Shown: positions 28,386 through 38,852, numbered from the stretch's first letter. The stretch: DNA of 64,000 nucleotides from an uncultured Lachnospiraceae bacterium (GCA_946557105.1 CAMNSZ010000001.1:1-64000); one strand, 5' to 3'. Notes: generated from the sequence alone by a model not told the origin. Program-made: numbers and translations.

Positions 28386-31201
28386 TATTCTTCACCTAAT
28401 TTCAACGCCTTCGTAACATTTAATTTGAATACCAGCAATATAAGAACCGTTAAGCACAGCGCCATAACCCCTACTACGACTCCGTATAATCTCACCATAT
28501 CCTCCGTGTTGGTAATCAACTGCATAGGCAATGCCTGATTAGCCGCTGCATAAGCCGTCTGCAACATAGGAACAAACATCCTTGAGGTCAACGTACCGAT
28601 TCCGATACCCGCCAGAATGGATAACACTCCCGAGAATATCTGCTCGTTAATCAGCATATGGAACAATTCTCCCTTATGCATACCGCATGCTCTGAGTACG
28701 CCAAACAGCATTTCTCTGGAACGTATGGACATAATCCAATAAATCAGATAACCCACGCCGCACAATATAATCGTAACAATAAAGCCCATGGTCAGAACAC
28801 CGTTGGTTCCCTGAAGCAGCGGGTCCTCCACTACCTTCGTAAGCTGCGCGTCCTTATCTACGAATTTCTTAATTTTCACATCCTTATCTTCAATCCATTG
28901 ATAAATACCGTCGGACGTCACATCCTCCTTTAACGAAATCCACACCTCATAAGGCGTTATCCCCCACCGGCGCTGCAGAGTGGCGATATTTGCCACTATC
29001 ATCAGGTTTTCTCCCTTTTCTGCCGTTCCGTCCGGCTTTAAGAAAACAGTGGTGGGCTGATATCCCGGCCAATAATCAAAGAAATCAACGATTTTCCCTG
29101 TTGCTTTGTTGCCGTCCGCATCCTTATACTCTATACTGTCGCCCACCTTAAAACCATGTGTGCTTTGGAAGTTTCGAGATACCAAAATACCGTTGGCTTC
29201 CAGTGCCAGCTCGTTTAGATACTCATAATAAGGCTTCTCAAGCAGCCTGCGCTCCACAAAGGTTCTCTCGCCGAACTCCTTCGTATGGATACCCATAAGA
29301 ATACAGCTTTGATAGTTTTTACCTTCCACCTGCGCCTGACACCTATCATCATATATTACCCTTGTGTACCCTGCCGTTTCCTCCAAGCCTGCATATTTGC
29401 TAAAATCCGGTTCATTGTATTCCTTCTTGCCGCTCTCTGTCGAAGAGGAACCCGCCATGCTTGAGTTATCCGTCCAAACCTCCTTGATCTTGATGTCCAC
29501 CGGCTCCAGATATTCCGCATTATCCTTTGCGTTTTGCAGAATTGTGCGGGCTACCGTGGCATGGAACATGCCCAGCGATATGGTCAATATCATAAACAGC
29601 ATGATAAATTGCTGCTTTCTGCCGTTTTTTATGTTCTCCATAAAGGATGCATAGCTTGCCGGCTTCCAAAAACGCTTTCCGATAGCATATACCAGCTTGA
29701 CCAAGAGAGGCTGCAGTCTTAAAAACAGAAGACCCATTCCCATAATAAAAAGGGAGGAGCTGATGTACAAAAGCGGATCCAGCGAATCCCCCTGCAGCAC
29801 ACTCTGCACAAGAGAATCCTTGTTTTTAGAATAATTGTAAAATCCGTACAGCGAAACGCCAAGACAGATGACATCCAAAAACAGCTTTTCCCACCACGCT
29901 TTTTTGCGTAATGCATTCTGCTGCTTCAGCTTAACTATAGTCAGTCTGCTGTGCTTGAGCGCAGGAAGCGTCATAATACCGACAGACACTGCCATGACGC
30001 CTAACGCATAATACCATACCTCTTTTGTAAATACCACATTCAGCTCACGACGTATGTTGAATTCAAGGAAATTCTGGGCCGAGCCCAGTATCCTGCAGAA
30101 CACCGTTCCTAACGGTATTCCCACCAGCGCTCCCACCAGTGTCAGAAAAACACTCTGATAAAAATACAGCCTGAAAATCTGCCCGCTGGAACCGCCCCTG
30201 CTCTTCATAACCGATATTTCATTTCTCTCCATATCATACATCTGACCCGAGATCATAAACAAAAATGCGCATAAAAGAATCAGCACCGGCACCTGCAGAA
30301 TAAAAAGCGTAGCCTCAATCCTGTCCCGCTTTTTCTCGAAGCTCTCCAATGTGGCACGATAGGAGGGTTCCTCCATGGTACTGCGGAAAGGGCTCTCTTC
30401 CTTTAACCAGACCGTCTCGGAAAGCAACTTTTCCACCTGAGACGCCTTAATGTCGTCATATTCAAACAAGCTGAAATATGTACAGGTCAAAGAATATTTA
30501 CCGGCGTTCCCCCCAATAAAATTCTCCCGGAAAAGAGCCTCGTTCATCAGGCATTCCCCTTCCATTTCATCCGGCTTCATCTGCCAGTAAAAATCTTCCC
30601 TGTCCTCCTCTTCAAAAACACCTACGATTTTTATTTTAATCAGATTACCGTCTTTATCCTTAAGGCCGTCAAATTCCAAGGTTTCACCTACCAGAAGATT
30701 AGCGCCCACCATACCCGCCTGACTTACAACCACCTCGTAGCTTCCGTCCTCTGCTATCCCGTCCTCCGAGTACATTTCTCCGTAAAGTATTTTTGCATGC
30801 TCCGGAAGCCCCGACATATATGCCAGACGAAGCGATATATCGCCTGCGTCCTGTCTCTTCATTGTGGAATTTACCGCAACCTTTCCAAGGCTGTAATGAA
30901 AAATCGTCTCCCTCTCATTCACTCCCAGCCTGTCATAAATCCCTGCCAGAAGCTCCTCCATACGGCTTATGGTCTTGCCGTCCTTCTCCTTCTTGGAAAT
31001 CGTCACCATCTTATTTTTTGTGGGCCAATTTCCGCTTTCGGCCAGATCATTGCGCAACTCATCCGTCAGCATCCTGTCAAATGCCGCATTTCTGTAAAGA
31101 GGAAAGCTTACCACCGTGGCAATCAATAGCATACTGCCCAACAGAAGGCACAGAACCATCCATTTTTTATGCCATAATTTTTGTAACATTACTCTAAGCA
31201 T
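28385..31201 (-). CDS. FtsX/MacB-type ABC transporter permease
   Basis: FtsX-like TM arrangement; start placed at MLRVMLQKLWHKKW (31201), overlapping the end of the upstream adaptor gene, instead of the longer ORF start at 31237. Confidence 0.9.
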   Translation of the reverse strand: MLRVMLQKLWHKKWMVLCLLLGSMLLIATVVSFPLYRNAAFDRMLTDELRNDLAESGNWPTKNKMVTISKKEKDGKTISRMEELLAGIYDRLGVNERETIFHYSLGKVAVNSTMKRQDAGDISLRLAYMSGLPEHAKILYGEMYSEDGIAEDGSYEVVVSQAGMVGANLLVGETLEFDGLKDKDGNLIKIKIVGVFEEEDREDFYWQMKPDEMEGECLMNEALFRENFIGGNAGKYSLTCTYFSLFEYDDIKASQVEKLLSETVWLKEESPFRSTMEEPSYRATLESFEKKRDRIEATLFILQVPVLILLCAFLFMISGQMYDMERNEISVMKSRGGSSGQIFRLYFYQSVFLTLVGALVGIPLGTVFCRILGSAQNFLEFNIRRELNVVFTKEVWYYALGVMAVSVGIMTLPALKHSRLTIVKLKQQNALRKKAWWEKLFLDVICLGVSLYGFYNYSKNKDSLVQSVLQGDSLDPLLYISSSLFIMGMGLLFLRLQPLLVKLVYAIGKRFWKPASYASFMENIKNGRKQQFIMLFMILTISLGMFHATVARTILQNAKDNAEYLEPVDIKIKEVWTDNSSMAGSSSTESGKKEYNEPDFSKYAGLEETAGYTRVIYDDRCQAQVEGKNYQSCILMGIHTKEFGERTFVERRLLEKPYYEYLNELALEANGILVSRNFQSTHGFKVGDSIEYKDADGNKATGKIVDFFDYWPGYQPTTVFLKPDGTAEKGENLMIVANIATLQRRWGITPYEVWISLKEDVTSDGIYQWIEDKDVKIKKFVDKDAQLTKVVEDPLLQGTNGVLTMGFIVTIILCGVGYLIYWIMSIRSREMLFGVLRACGMHKGELFHMLINEQIFSGVLSILAGIGIGTLTSRMFVPMLQTAYAAANQALPMQLITNTEDMVRLYGVVVGVMALCLTVLILLVFKLNVTKALKLGEE

Positions 31202-33381
31202 ACTTCCATCCCTTCCGTAAGTCCGTCTACTACCCAATAATACTCTGAATTATATCCGCCGGCAATAAAGCTCCGCGTCGTTATTTTTCCGTTTTCGTCA
31301 ATAACACTCACATAAGTACGGCCGTTTATATCCTGCACTGCCTTCTTAGGCACTACTATCACATCATTCATTTCCCTTATAGTAGCGTTCACATCAAAGG
31401 CATACCAGCGCCCCCAGAAGCCGCCGCTAAAGCTATCCACATAAACCTGCGACAACAGGGTTACCTGCTCCTTGGGAATCAGGATGTAAACATTTTCTGT
31501 GGTAAGCTTGCTGCTTACGCCTATCTTTGACATGCTTGCCACCATACCCTCCGTTGTGTATTTCTGCCTGTTGGAATCCTCATAGCTTATACTTACCTGA
31601 TTTCCAAATTGCAGCAGCTGCTTAGAATCCTCCGTGCGCACATAAACCTTATCCTCATCGGCAAGCTGTATCAACTCGCTGTCCGGCAGAATAATATCCT
31701 CCTCTTCAAATTGCCTCAGCCAAATTGCAATACCGCTTCTGTCGGCGCGGATCTGAGTAGTGGCATAATCTGCCTTCTGCTTTGTAATCGTTTTATCCAG
31801 CTCCGCTATCTGCTCCTGCATATCCGCGATGCTCTTTTTGTTTGCCTCCGCATCCAGCTTCTGTAAATCTCTTATTCTCTCTGCGAGACGGCTGCGCTTC
31901 GTCTCGTTCCTGCTTAACGCAACCTCGTCACCCATTACCCGCACGGTGGCAATCACATCTCCCTTTTTTACATATTGATAGGGTTGTATATCCGAACTCA
32001 CAAAATATACCGTGCCGTTCTCTATAGGATTCTTCACATAACCGCTGACGGAATATTCCAGCCAGCCCCTGCCTTCGAAGCTGCTGCCGAAATTACCCTT
32101 CTCAAGCTTTGCGGTGCTGCTGCCGGTTTTTCCAGCATTCTCCACAAGAATCCTGTCCCCCTGACTGACGCCGGAAAGTATTTCCGTGTAGGCTCCGTCG
32201 CTCATGCCCGTCTTGACCTGCGTATAGACGCTGGAGTCGTCCTTTATCACATAGACATAGCTTCCCGTATCGTCCTTGCGGATAGCGCCCTTAGGCACGG
32301 AAATCACATTTTTTCTGGCGTCGCTGATTACGGCTATCACGGCAAAGTCTCCCATGTTTATTTCCCCGGAATCAAGAATGGTAAAGGTGGAATACACCGT
32401 CTCCCCCTGTGCGGTAAGACGCACATATTCGTCCGAGCTTATGGGTTGATATTCCACCTCATAACGTTTTCCGTCAATCAGGGCATATATGTCTGAGGCC
32501 TTTTTAATAGTCTGTGCATTTATATACTCGCACTTTAACAGCTTCCTGTTCACATCGCCCACCGCCACAACAGGAGCATCTTTTTCCATATAATAATTTA
32601 AGTATTGATAAGCGGTTATGGTAACTGCCTTTTCTGCTATGGCCACTACCGTTCCTGCCATTTGAGAAGTTATGGTCGCATCCCTCTTTTGCTTTTTCAA
32701 ATCCTCCAGAAGCTTAAGAAAATGCGCGTGGTCAAGCTCATACAGCTCCGTCCTCTGAGCAAGCCCAAGCTCCGTTGTATCGATACTGTGCTTTAAAATA
32801 CGATAAGGTCCGATATATTTATTATACTCTACTTCCCACGATTCGTATTCGGGATTCTTTACCTTCCCGCCCTCCCCGTTACCGCTTACGCTCGATTGGT
32901 CCACATATTCCTCGGGCCGGACATCCTCGTAGGCGTTCACACAATATTCCAAATTGCCAAGCTGTTTCTTCGGCTCCTCCAGACTGTCCGCAACGTCTGC
33001 TTTGTACTCCCCAAACTGCTCCTCCATATCCTTTATCTGCTTTTCCATGGCCTCTATTTTCTCGTCAATGCTCCGGGAATCGGAATATACAAGCGTTGTT
33101 CCCTTTGATACTGCCTCTCCCGGATATGCCCCGTAATCGCGGACCGATATGCCGTCGTCGGAAGAATACTCTTCAATATACGGAACCACCGTAGCCGAAT
33201 ACACCTTTGCGTCATAAAGATCCCTGTATTCCGCCTCCTCATAATTGACAGACATATTTACCGGCTCTATCAATTCAATATTTTCTCCTGCGCTTTGCAT
33301 CGTCTCCCTGTTACCGCAGCCGGCAAACGGCAATACAAGGCTTACACTCAACAGCAGGCTTATAATAGTATTCCTTTTCAT
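31189..33381 (-). CDS. Efflux membrane-fusion lipoprotein with two tandem adaptor units
   Basis: Lipobox LPFAGCGN; two units each with a lipoyl/coiled-coil region and C-terminal VPKGAIRKDDTGSYVYVI...TEILSGVSQGDRILVE / VPKKAVQDINGRTYVSVI...WVVDGLTEGMEVCLE. Confidence 0.85.
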   Translation of the reverse strand: MKRNTIISLLLSVSLVLPFAGCGNRETMQSAGENIELIEPVNMSVNYEEAEYRDLYDAKVYSATVVPYIEEYSSDDGISVRDYGAYPGEAVSKGTTLVYSDSRSIDEKIEAMEKQIKDMEEQFGEYKADVADSLEEPKKQLGNLEYCVNAYEDVRPEEYVDQSSVSGNGEGGKVKNPEYESWEVEYNKYIGPYRILKHSIDTTELGLAQRTELYELDHAHFLKLLEDLKKQKRDATITSQMAGTVVAIAEKAVTITAYQYLNYYMEKDAPVVAVGDVNRKLLKCEYINAQTIKKASDIYALIDGKRYEVEYQPISSDEYVRLTAQGETVYSTFTILDSGEINMGDFAVIAVISDARKNVISVPKGAIRKDDTGSYVYVIKDDSSVYTQVKTGMSDGAYTEILSGVSQGDRILVENAGKTGSSTAKLEKGNFGSSFEGRGWLEYSVSGYVKNPIENGTVYFVSSDIQPYQYVKKGDVIATVRVMGDEVALSRNETKRSRLAERIRDLQKLDAEANKKSIADMQEQIAELDKTITKQKADYATTQIRADRSGIAIWLRQFEEEDIILPDSELIQLADEDKVYVRTEDSKQLLQFGNQVSISYEDSNRQKYTTEGMVASMSKIGVSSKLTTENVYILIPKEQVTLLSQVYVDSFSGGFWGRWYAFDVNATIREMNDVIVVPKKAVQDINGRTYVSVIDENGKITTRSFIAGGYNSEYYWVVDGLTEGMEVCLE

Positions 33382-34493
33382 CGTAATATAACCTTCTCTC
33401 CTTCCGTAAGCCCCGAGGTAATTTCTATCTTGTCATCGCCTTCAAGCCCTGTCTCAATCCACTTTATCTCCCGCATATTATTCTCTCCTACGACATAAAC
33501 GTATTTCTTGTCGTCAGCCGTATATACTGCGGATACGGGAAGCGAAAGCACCTGACTTTTCTTCTCCATAACGAGCTTAATCGTGCCGGATGTACCCGGG
33601 TCAATGGTTCCGTTTGTACTGCTCTCTGAAATAGAAAAACGCAGGCTTTCCCCCCACGCATCCATTTCATAGGGAACAAGCTTATAGGCACCGGAGCCGT
33701 TTCCGTACTGGATTGCCATATCAACCTCCTGCCCCTGTGAAAAATAAGAAGCATACTTGGTATCCTGAACCACAAAGATGCACTGCGTATTATCCATGAC
33801 GGTCATGATAATCTCGCCTCTCGTCGAGGTGGAACCCTCAAGATTTTCCTTAAGATCCATCACGGTGCCGTCCATACTGGCGTATACCCTGCCATATCTT
33901 GCTTCGCTTTTAAGCTGCTCCAGCTGCTTTTCATCCAGAGCCATGGCGTCCTGATAGTCCTCCTTTGTATATCGGTAATTCCTCTGCAGATCTTCAATTC
34001 CCCCAACCAGAGCTTCATGTTCGCCGTCGCTTTGACCCGAATGATACAAATATTCAAGCCACCTTCTGGAAATCTCAAAATTCTCGTTTTCCTCTGCATG
34101 CTCCAAAAGCAGCTTATTTCTGGCTATCTGATATTCCAATTGCTCTTGCTCGCTTTCTCTGTTCCCACTGGAAAGCTCGGCTAAAAGCTGGCCCTTCTTA
34201 ACAGAATCTCCCCCTTTGACATAAACCTTAGAAATCATTTTGCCGCTTAACTCAAAGCTTACCTCCTGCCCGTTAAGCTGCGTATATACACACTTCACTC
34301 CCTCGCTCTTTATAACATCGTCAATTGTTGCAACAGCCAGCTTATAATCCTTTGAAACAGATTCCTGTTCCACGATTACAATATTGTCATTATCTGCCTC
34401 TTGGGCGGAACAGCCCGAAAAAAAAGACATAACAAACAATTGCGCTGCCATTATCCCCCAAAACTTATTTAATTTTTTTCTGTTTATACACAT
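33378..34493 (-). CDS. Efflux membrane-fusion (HlyD/MacA-like) lipoprotein
   Basis: Lipobox SFFSGCSA; VYVKGGDSVKKGQLLAELSSGN; C-terminal LPVSAVYTADDKKYVYVV...ITSGLTEGEKVILR. Confidence 0.9.
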   Translation of the reverse strand: MCINRKKLNKFWGIMAAQLFVMSFFSGCSAQEADNDNIVIVEQESVSKDYKLAVATIDDVIKSEGVKCVYTQLNGQEVSFELSGKMISKVYVKGGDSVKKGQLLAELSSGNRESEQEQLEYQIARNKLLLEHAEENENFEISRRWLEYLYHSGQSDGEHEALVGGIEDLQRNYRYTKEDYQDAMALDEKQLEQLKSEARYGRVYASMDGTVMDLKENLEGSTSTRGEIIMTVMDNTQCIFVVQDTKYASYFSQGQEVDMAIQYGNGSGAYKLVPYEMDAWGESLRFSISESSTNGTIDPGTSGTIKLVMEKKSQVLSLPVSAVYTADDKKYVYVVGENNMREIKWIETGLEGDDKIEITSGLTEGEKVILR

Positions 34494-34624
34494 GGCAACT
34501 CCTCCTAGTTGTTATCATTGTACAATTTCTTTTCGCTTTTAGCTCCCTACATTATGCTTTTTTTACTGCAATTTTTGCGCATTTATACTTATTGCACACC
34601 ATTTACCGCCGGATTATTGCAAAA

Positions 34625-34680
34625 AATTTCCTCCTTTAAGCAAAACGATAACTAAAACATTTTGCTTAAAAGAAGAAATT
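34625..34680 (-). terminator. Intrinsic terminator downstream of the GH10 gene
   Basis: Minus strand AATTTCTTCTTTTAAGCAAAA ... TTTTGCTTAAAGGAGGAAATT (21-bp stem, two G.U) followed by TTTT. Confidence 0.7.
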
Positions 34681-34688
34681 CTTAGACA

Positions 34689-35924
34689 CTATTCCACATT
34701 CGGTATGGATTCATCCAAAAGCGCGCCCAAATATGCCTTCTTCGGCTCCAGATTTCGGTCAAAAAGAAGCGGATTTTCTTCCTTTCTCCACGACAGATTA
34801 TCGCTAAGACCCCAAATTGTAATTCCGTTAATGGGATAGCCCTCCTCCTTGAGCTCCTTCATATGCTTAAACACGGCCTTATATTTCCTCGCCTGTGACA
34901 TATACGCGCTGTCGCTGTCCTCCTTAACGCCTATATCAAGCTCCGTTACCTGAACCGCATATCCCGCCTTACAGAATTGCTTCATGGCAAGAATAAATTT
35001 ATATTGGATTTTATCATCCGTGCTTAGATGAGCCTGCATACCGATTCCGTCAATCAGGCCCTCGGTCTTTGCCTGCTCCAGCCGCTTAAGAATTAAATCC
35101 GTCTTATACATGCAGCCGTAATCGTTATAATAAAGCGTCATGTCCTCGGCGGCATATTTTCTCGCAAACGCAAACGCCTGATAATAATAGTCGGGGCCTA
35201 CGGTATCGTACCATTTGTTGTTTTTCATCCGGATACCGTCGCTGTCGCCGTTCCCTTCGTCAAACGCCTCGTTTACCACGTCCACGGCATAGACAAGCCC
35301 CGGATAATTCTCGTTGAAATAACCGAGCACATCCGCAATATAATTTTCCATGCGGGCAAGCATAACCTCTCTGCTTACCAGTTTACCGTTATCCGTGTAA
35401 TCCTCGGTAAAAAACCAGTTCGGCGTCTGGCTGTGCCACACCAGAGTATGAAGCCGCAGCTGCATGTTATGCTCCAATGCATATTCGATAGCAGGCGCGC
35501 ATGTGTCAAACTTCACGGCCGCATGTAAATATGTATTTTCCAGATCGGCCTTACTTGCCGCCTTGTCCAAAAGATAATCCGGCTTTGTCTCATTCTCGCA
35601 GGTAATCTGGTTAAAATTATTTACAATAACTTCATCGTACTTATCTATGTTTTTTAAGACCGTATCAGGAATCGCCACTCCTATGGGAAAGGTATCCTCA
35701 TAAAGCTCCCTAAGTCCGGGCGCTCCCTTCCTTTCTTCCTCCTTTGACCCACCTGTTTCTTCCTGTATGCTGCTTTCTCCTTCGGTCAAGGTTTCCTTTG
35801 TCTGGTCCGCATCACTGCCCTTACCGTCCGTTTCCTGCGGCTGTGCGCAGCCTCCCACTGCCAGTGCAAGGACTGCAAGCGTTACCGCCAACCGTAATCT
35901 TTTCATAAACGACTCCTCCTTCAA
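34689..35924 (-). CDS. GH10 endo-1,4-beta-xylanase lipoprotein
   Basis: Lipobox AVGGCAQ; GH10 catalytic regions YAVDVVNEAFDE and VQVTELDIGV; LRLHTLVWHSQTPNWF. Confidence 0.95.
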   Translation of the reverse strand: MKEESFMKRLRLAVTLAVLALAVGGCAQPQETDGKGSDADQTKETLTEGESSIQEETGGSKEEERKGAPGLRELYEDTFPIGVAIPDTVLKNIDKYDEVIVNNFNQITCENETKPDYLLDKAASKADLENTYLHAAVKFDTCAPAIEYALEHNMQLRLHTLVWHSQTPNWFFTEDYTDNGKLVSREVMLARMENYIADVLGYFNENYPGLVYAVDVVNEAFDEGNGDSDGIRMKNNKWYDTVGPDYYYQAFAFARKYAAEDMTLYYNDYGCMYKTDLILKRLEQAKTEGLIDGIGMQAHLSTDDKIQYKFILAMKQFCKAGYAVQVTELDIGVKEDSDSAYMSQARKYKAVFKHMKELKEEGYPINGITIWGLSDNLSWRKEENPLLFDRNLEPKKAYLGALLDESIPNVE

Positions 35925-35972
35925 TATACCATACCCCTATACAGAACGCTTTACCTTCCTGCCGCCTCTTTG

Positions 35973-37271
35973 TTATCTGACGGCATGCTTGTTCTTATAC
36001 ATCTCCTCCTCCGCTCTTTTGATAACGTCCTCCAAAGCTTCTCCGCCTTTTCTAAACGCTCCTCCCACGGCAAGCCTGCACACAAAATCCCCCGCCGCAT
36101 CCGACAAAACATTATTCGCGTCCTTTCTCATTTTTTCAACCAACGATTCCACTTTATCTTCCGAGGAATTCCTCAAGAAGACAACAAATTCGTCGCCGCC
36201 CACCCTGCAGCATTCAAAGCCCGGTTCCTCATAGTGATGAATCAGATTGGAAGCCCGCAAAATGACCAAATCCCCCTCGTCATGCCCATAGGTGTCATTC
36301 ATTCTCTTTAAATTGTCAATATCCAGATAAATAATCCCAAGCTCCTCTTCCTCCTGCAGTCTGGAAAGAAGCTCGTTATAATATCGTTTGTTATAAAGCT
36401 GCGTCATACTGTCATGGTTGCTGTTCCACGTTGCGTTGAGCAGTCTTGCCGAATACACCAGAATATCATTCTCCATCTTCTTCATGGACTCACACAGTCT
36501 CTCCAGCTCGTCGCCCGTCTGAATATGAATCTGCTGCAGCGGCGAGGTCACTCCGTCCTTCTCAAGATTCTCCGCATAGCTTCCCGCAGCTATCGTCATG
36601 GCATTAATCGGATTCATAATGCTCTTATTCATAAAAAGTATCAGAATCACCCCCGCAAAAACGGTAATCGCCGTGACTATCAGCATTAAATACAAAAGAT
36701 AAGCCCTTTGCTCGGCCTCAACGGTATCCGTTGAGATGCCCGCCACCACATACGCAACCGGAATGTTATAGGAGGACTTAATAGGAATATAAATATCCGT
36801 GTGCTTTCCGTATTCCAGAGAAATGCCCGGAGAATAATTTACCAATGAATCCTTTATCGCCTGCTGCTTGGAATCATATGTCCGGGAATCTCCCAAAAAG
36901 GCGCCGTTCCCCGATAAGTCCGTATCAAAAATATAATAGCATCTGTCCTCCTGAAAGCTCATAACGCTCAGCTTTACAATATTAGAATTTGTATTCCGAT
37001 AGTCAATAAGCTTATTCCACACTACATAATAATCCGAATCCCTTCTTCGGGTGCCCAGATAATTCTCCACCTTATCGCCATCGATAACAAGACAGCAGGT
37101 ATTGATGACCGTCTCGGCAAGCTGGGCTGTATAATCTCTGTTTATGGACACATATTTATGATAATTGAACGCGACGCATCCAAAGTCAATCAACAGGCAT
37201 ATCAGAAAAACTGCCACTATGACTTTATTTTTAAGAGGTCTTTTCATTTTAACCGTACTTTCCTTCTGCAT
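35973..37271 (-). CDS. Membrane diguanylate cyclase (extracytoplasmic sensor, HAMP-like linker, GGDEF)
   Basis: Two TM segments; IIYLDIDNLKRMNDTYGHDEGD and CCRVGGDEFVVFL. Confidence 0.93.
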   Translation of the reverse strand: MQKESTVKMKRPLKNKVIVAVFLICLLIDFGCVAFNYHKYVSINRDYTAQLAETVINTCCLVIDGDKVENYLGTRRRDSDYYVVWNKLIDYRNTNSNIVKLSVMSFQEDRCYYIFDTDLSGNGAFLGDSRTYDSKQQAIKDSLVNYSPGISLEYGKHTDIYIPIKSSYNIPVAYVVAGISTDTVEAEQRAYLLYLMLIVTAITVFAGVILILFMNKSIMNPINAMTIAAGSYAENLEKDGVTSPLQQIHIQTGDELERLCESMKKMENDILVYSARLLNATWNSNHDSMTQLYNKRYYNELLSRLQEEEELGIIYLDIDNLKRMNDTYGHDEGDLVILRASNLIHHYEEPGFECCRVGGDEFVVFLRNSSEDKVESLVEKMRKDANNVLSDAAGDFVCRLAVGGAFRKGGEALEDVIKRAEEEMYKNKHAVR

Positions 37272-37289
37272 GTTTATCCCCGATTCCTA

Positions 37290-38318
37290 TCAATAAACTC
37301 TTTCTCCGATATATTCGGAAGCATTTTTGTAATCAAACACCTTTTCTTCTACATAGTAACGCTTCTCCTCCACAGGATTGCCCTGCTGCAAATCCAGAAT
37401 GATCTTTTCCACCCCTTTTGCCAAAAGAGGATTACACTCAACCGATACATGAAGCTTCCCTTCAATCATTTTCTCGAACGCCTCTCCCAGAGCGTCAAAA
37501 GAAATTGTTATGATATCCCCTTCCAGCCCATAGGATACGCCCTTGCGGTCCATTGCCTTCATTGCTCCAAACATCATATTATCATTTTCCGAGATAATGA
37601 CGTCAATATCGGAGCTATCTATTTCTTCCAGCAGCTGCTCCATTACGCTTTGCGCCTCTCCCTGCATGAAATTGGCGCATCTGCTTTCCACAATCTTCCA
37701 ATTTTCATGTGCCGATACCATTTCCACTATGCCTTCCGTCCTGCCGATAGCAGCCGTAGCGCCCTCTGTACCTTCCAGCAGCACAATGTTGATTTCTTCG
37801 TTGAGACGATTCTCTTCTTCCAGATAATTCTCCAGCCACCGGACTGCCTTTTTGCCCTCATCATAAAAATCAGAGCCTATCCATGCCACATACTCGCCGT
37901 CATCCACCGCAATCTGCCTGTCTGCCACGATAACCGGAACCCCCGCCTGCTTCGCTTCCTTGATCGCCTCGTCCCAGCCCGTCTCCACAATGGGTTGAAG
38001 AATAATATAATCCACCCTCTGCCAGACCAGATCGCGCATCGCCTGAACCTGTCTCTCCGGACTTGAATTTCCATCCACATAAATCAACTCATAGCCGCGC
38101 CCTTCCACAAAATTATTCAAGTAATCATTGGTGTTGGCATCTCTCCAATCCGATTCCTTCCCCGTCTGAATAAGCCCTATTCGCAATAAGCCCTCTTCCC
38201 TTCGAGGCGCCTCTCCCCGTATAATTTCTATAGTTTCCTCGCCGGCCTCCGCAGAACAGCCAAAAAGCCCAATACTTAAAATAAGCAAACAAATTGCGGC
38301 CAACCTGTTCTTCCTCAT
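37290..38318 (-). CDS. Periplasmic-binding-protein-like sugar-binding lipoprotein (type 1 / RbsB-like)
   Basis: Start at MRKNRLAAICLLILSIGLFGCSAE; LRIGLIQTGKESDWRDANTNDY, DYIILQPIVETGWDEAIKEAKQAGVPVIVADRQI. Confidence 0.9.
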   Translation of the reverse strand: MRKNRLAAICLLILSIGLFGCSAEAGEETIEIIRGEAPRREEGLLRIGLIQTGKESDWRDANTNDYLNNFVEGRGYELIYVDGNSSPERQVQAMRDLVWQRVDYIILQPIVETGWDEAIKEAKQAGVPVIVADRQIAVDDGEYVAWIGSDFYDEGKKAVRWLENYLEEENRLNEEINIVLLEGTEGATAAIGRTEGIVEMVSAHENWKIVESRCANFMQGEAQSVMEQLLEEIDSSDIDVIISENDNMMFGAMKAMDRKGVSYGLEGDIITISFDALGEAFEKMIEGKLHVSVECNPLLAKGVEKIILDLQQGNPVEEKRYYVEEKVFDYKNASEYIGERVY

Positions 38319-38607
38319 GTAACTTCCATCCCCACCTGCGCGTTGCGACACACAATAAAACCACGGCTGAATACGCATTTTTACTCAGCCTGCCAATCAT
38401 ACCGCCTTCACGGTATCTACAATTAATAATCATTACTAATATTTTGCAGTATTATTTCCCCAATGTCAAACGAAAAGTTGCTTTTTTTGACTGATATGAA
38501 ATAATTTCCGGACATTTTCCCTACCCCTTATTGCTCCTTTGGCAAATGAATGTAAAGACGCTGTATCCGCTCCAAAAAATAAAGCCGGACCGGCAAGGCT
38601 AAACCGC

Positions 38608-38636
38608 TTGCTTTTTATTAAAAATAATGATACAAT
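38608..38636 (+). promoter_or_regulatory. Sigma-A promoter for the leader (-35 TTGCTT 38608-38613, 17 nt spacer, -10 TACAAT 38631-38636)
   Basis: Near-consensus hexamers with 17 nt spacing and an upstream TG. Confidence 0.65.
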
Positions 38637-38668
38637 GGCTGCATAATCAACAGGGAGGAGGCTTACGT

Positions 38669-38692
38669 GTGTTAGTAAATCGTTTGAGATAA
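38669..38692 (+). CDS. Leader peptide uORF MLVNRLR (GTG start)
   Basis: GTG TTA GTA AAT CGT TTG AGA TAA preceded by GGGAGGAGG with 7 nt spacing; located about 25 nt after the predicted TSS. Confidence 0.6.
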   Translation: MLVNRLR

Positions 38693-38852
38693 TGATAATT
38701 GCAATTGATGCGCAAGGATAAAGTCCTTTTTTATTTTTGTGCACAAAATTGTATTATACCTCAGGCGAATTATGAAACACTACTATTATGCGTAGGCTAT
38801 TTGTATCTGTTTTTTTTATGCAGATATATTTATATATAATCGTATTGAGGTA

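Noticed and set aside
31201-31237. Longer FtsX ORF start at 31237 (MGSRRTYGRDGS...)
   Set aside because: Would overlap the adaptor gene by 49 nt; MLRVMLQKLWHKK at 31201 is the typical N-terminus and is preceded by a GGAAGGGATGG purine-rich stretch.
38466-38744. Minus-strand ORF of 92 aa
   Set aside because: Overlaps the plus-strand promoter/uORF leader; no recognisable domain.
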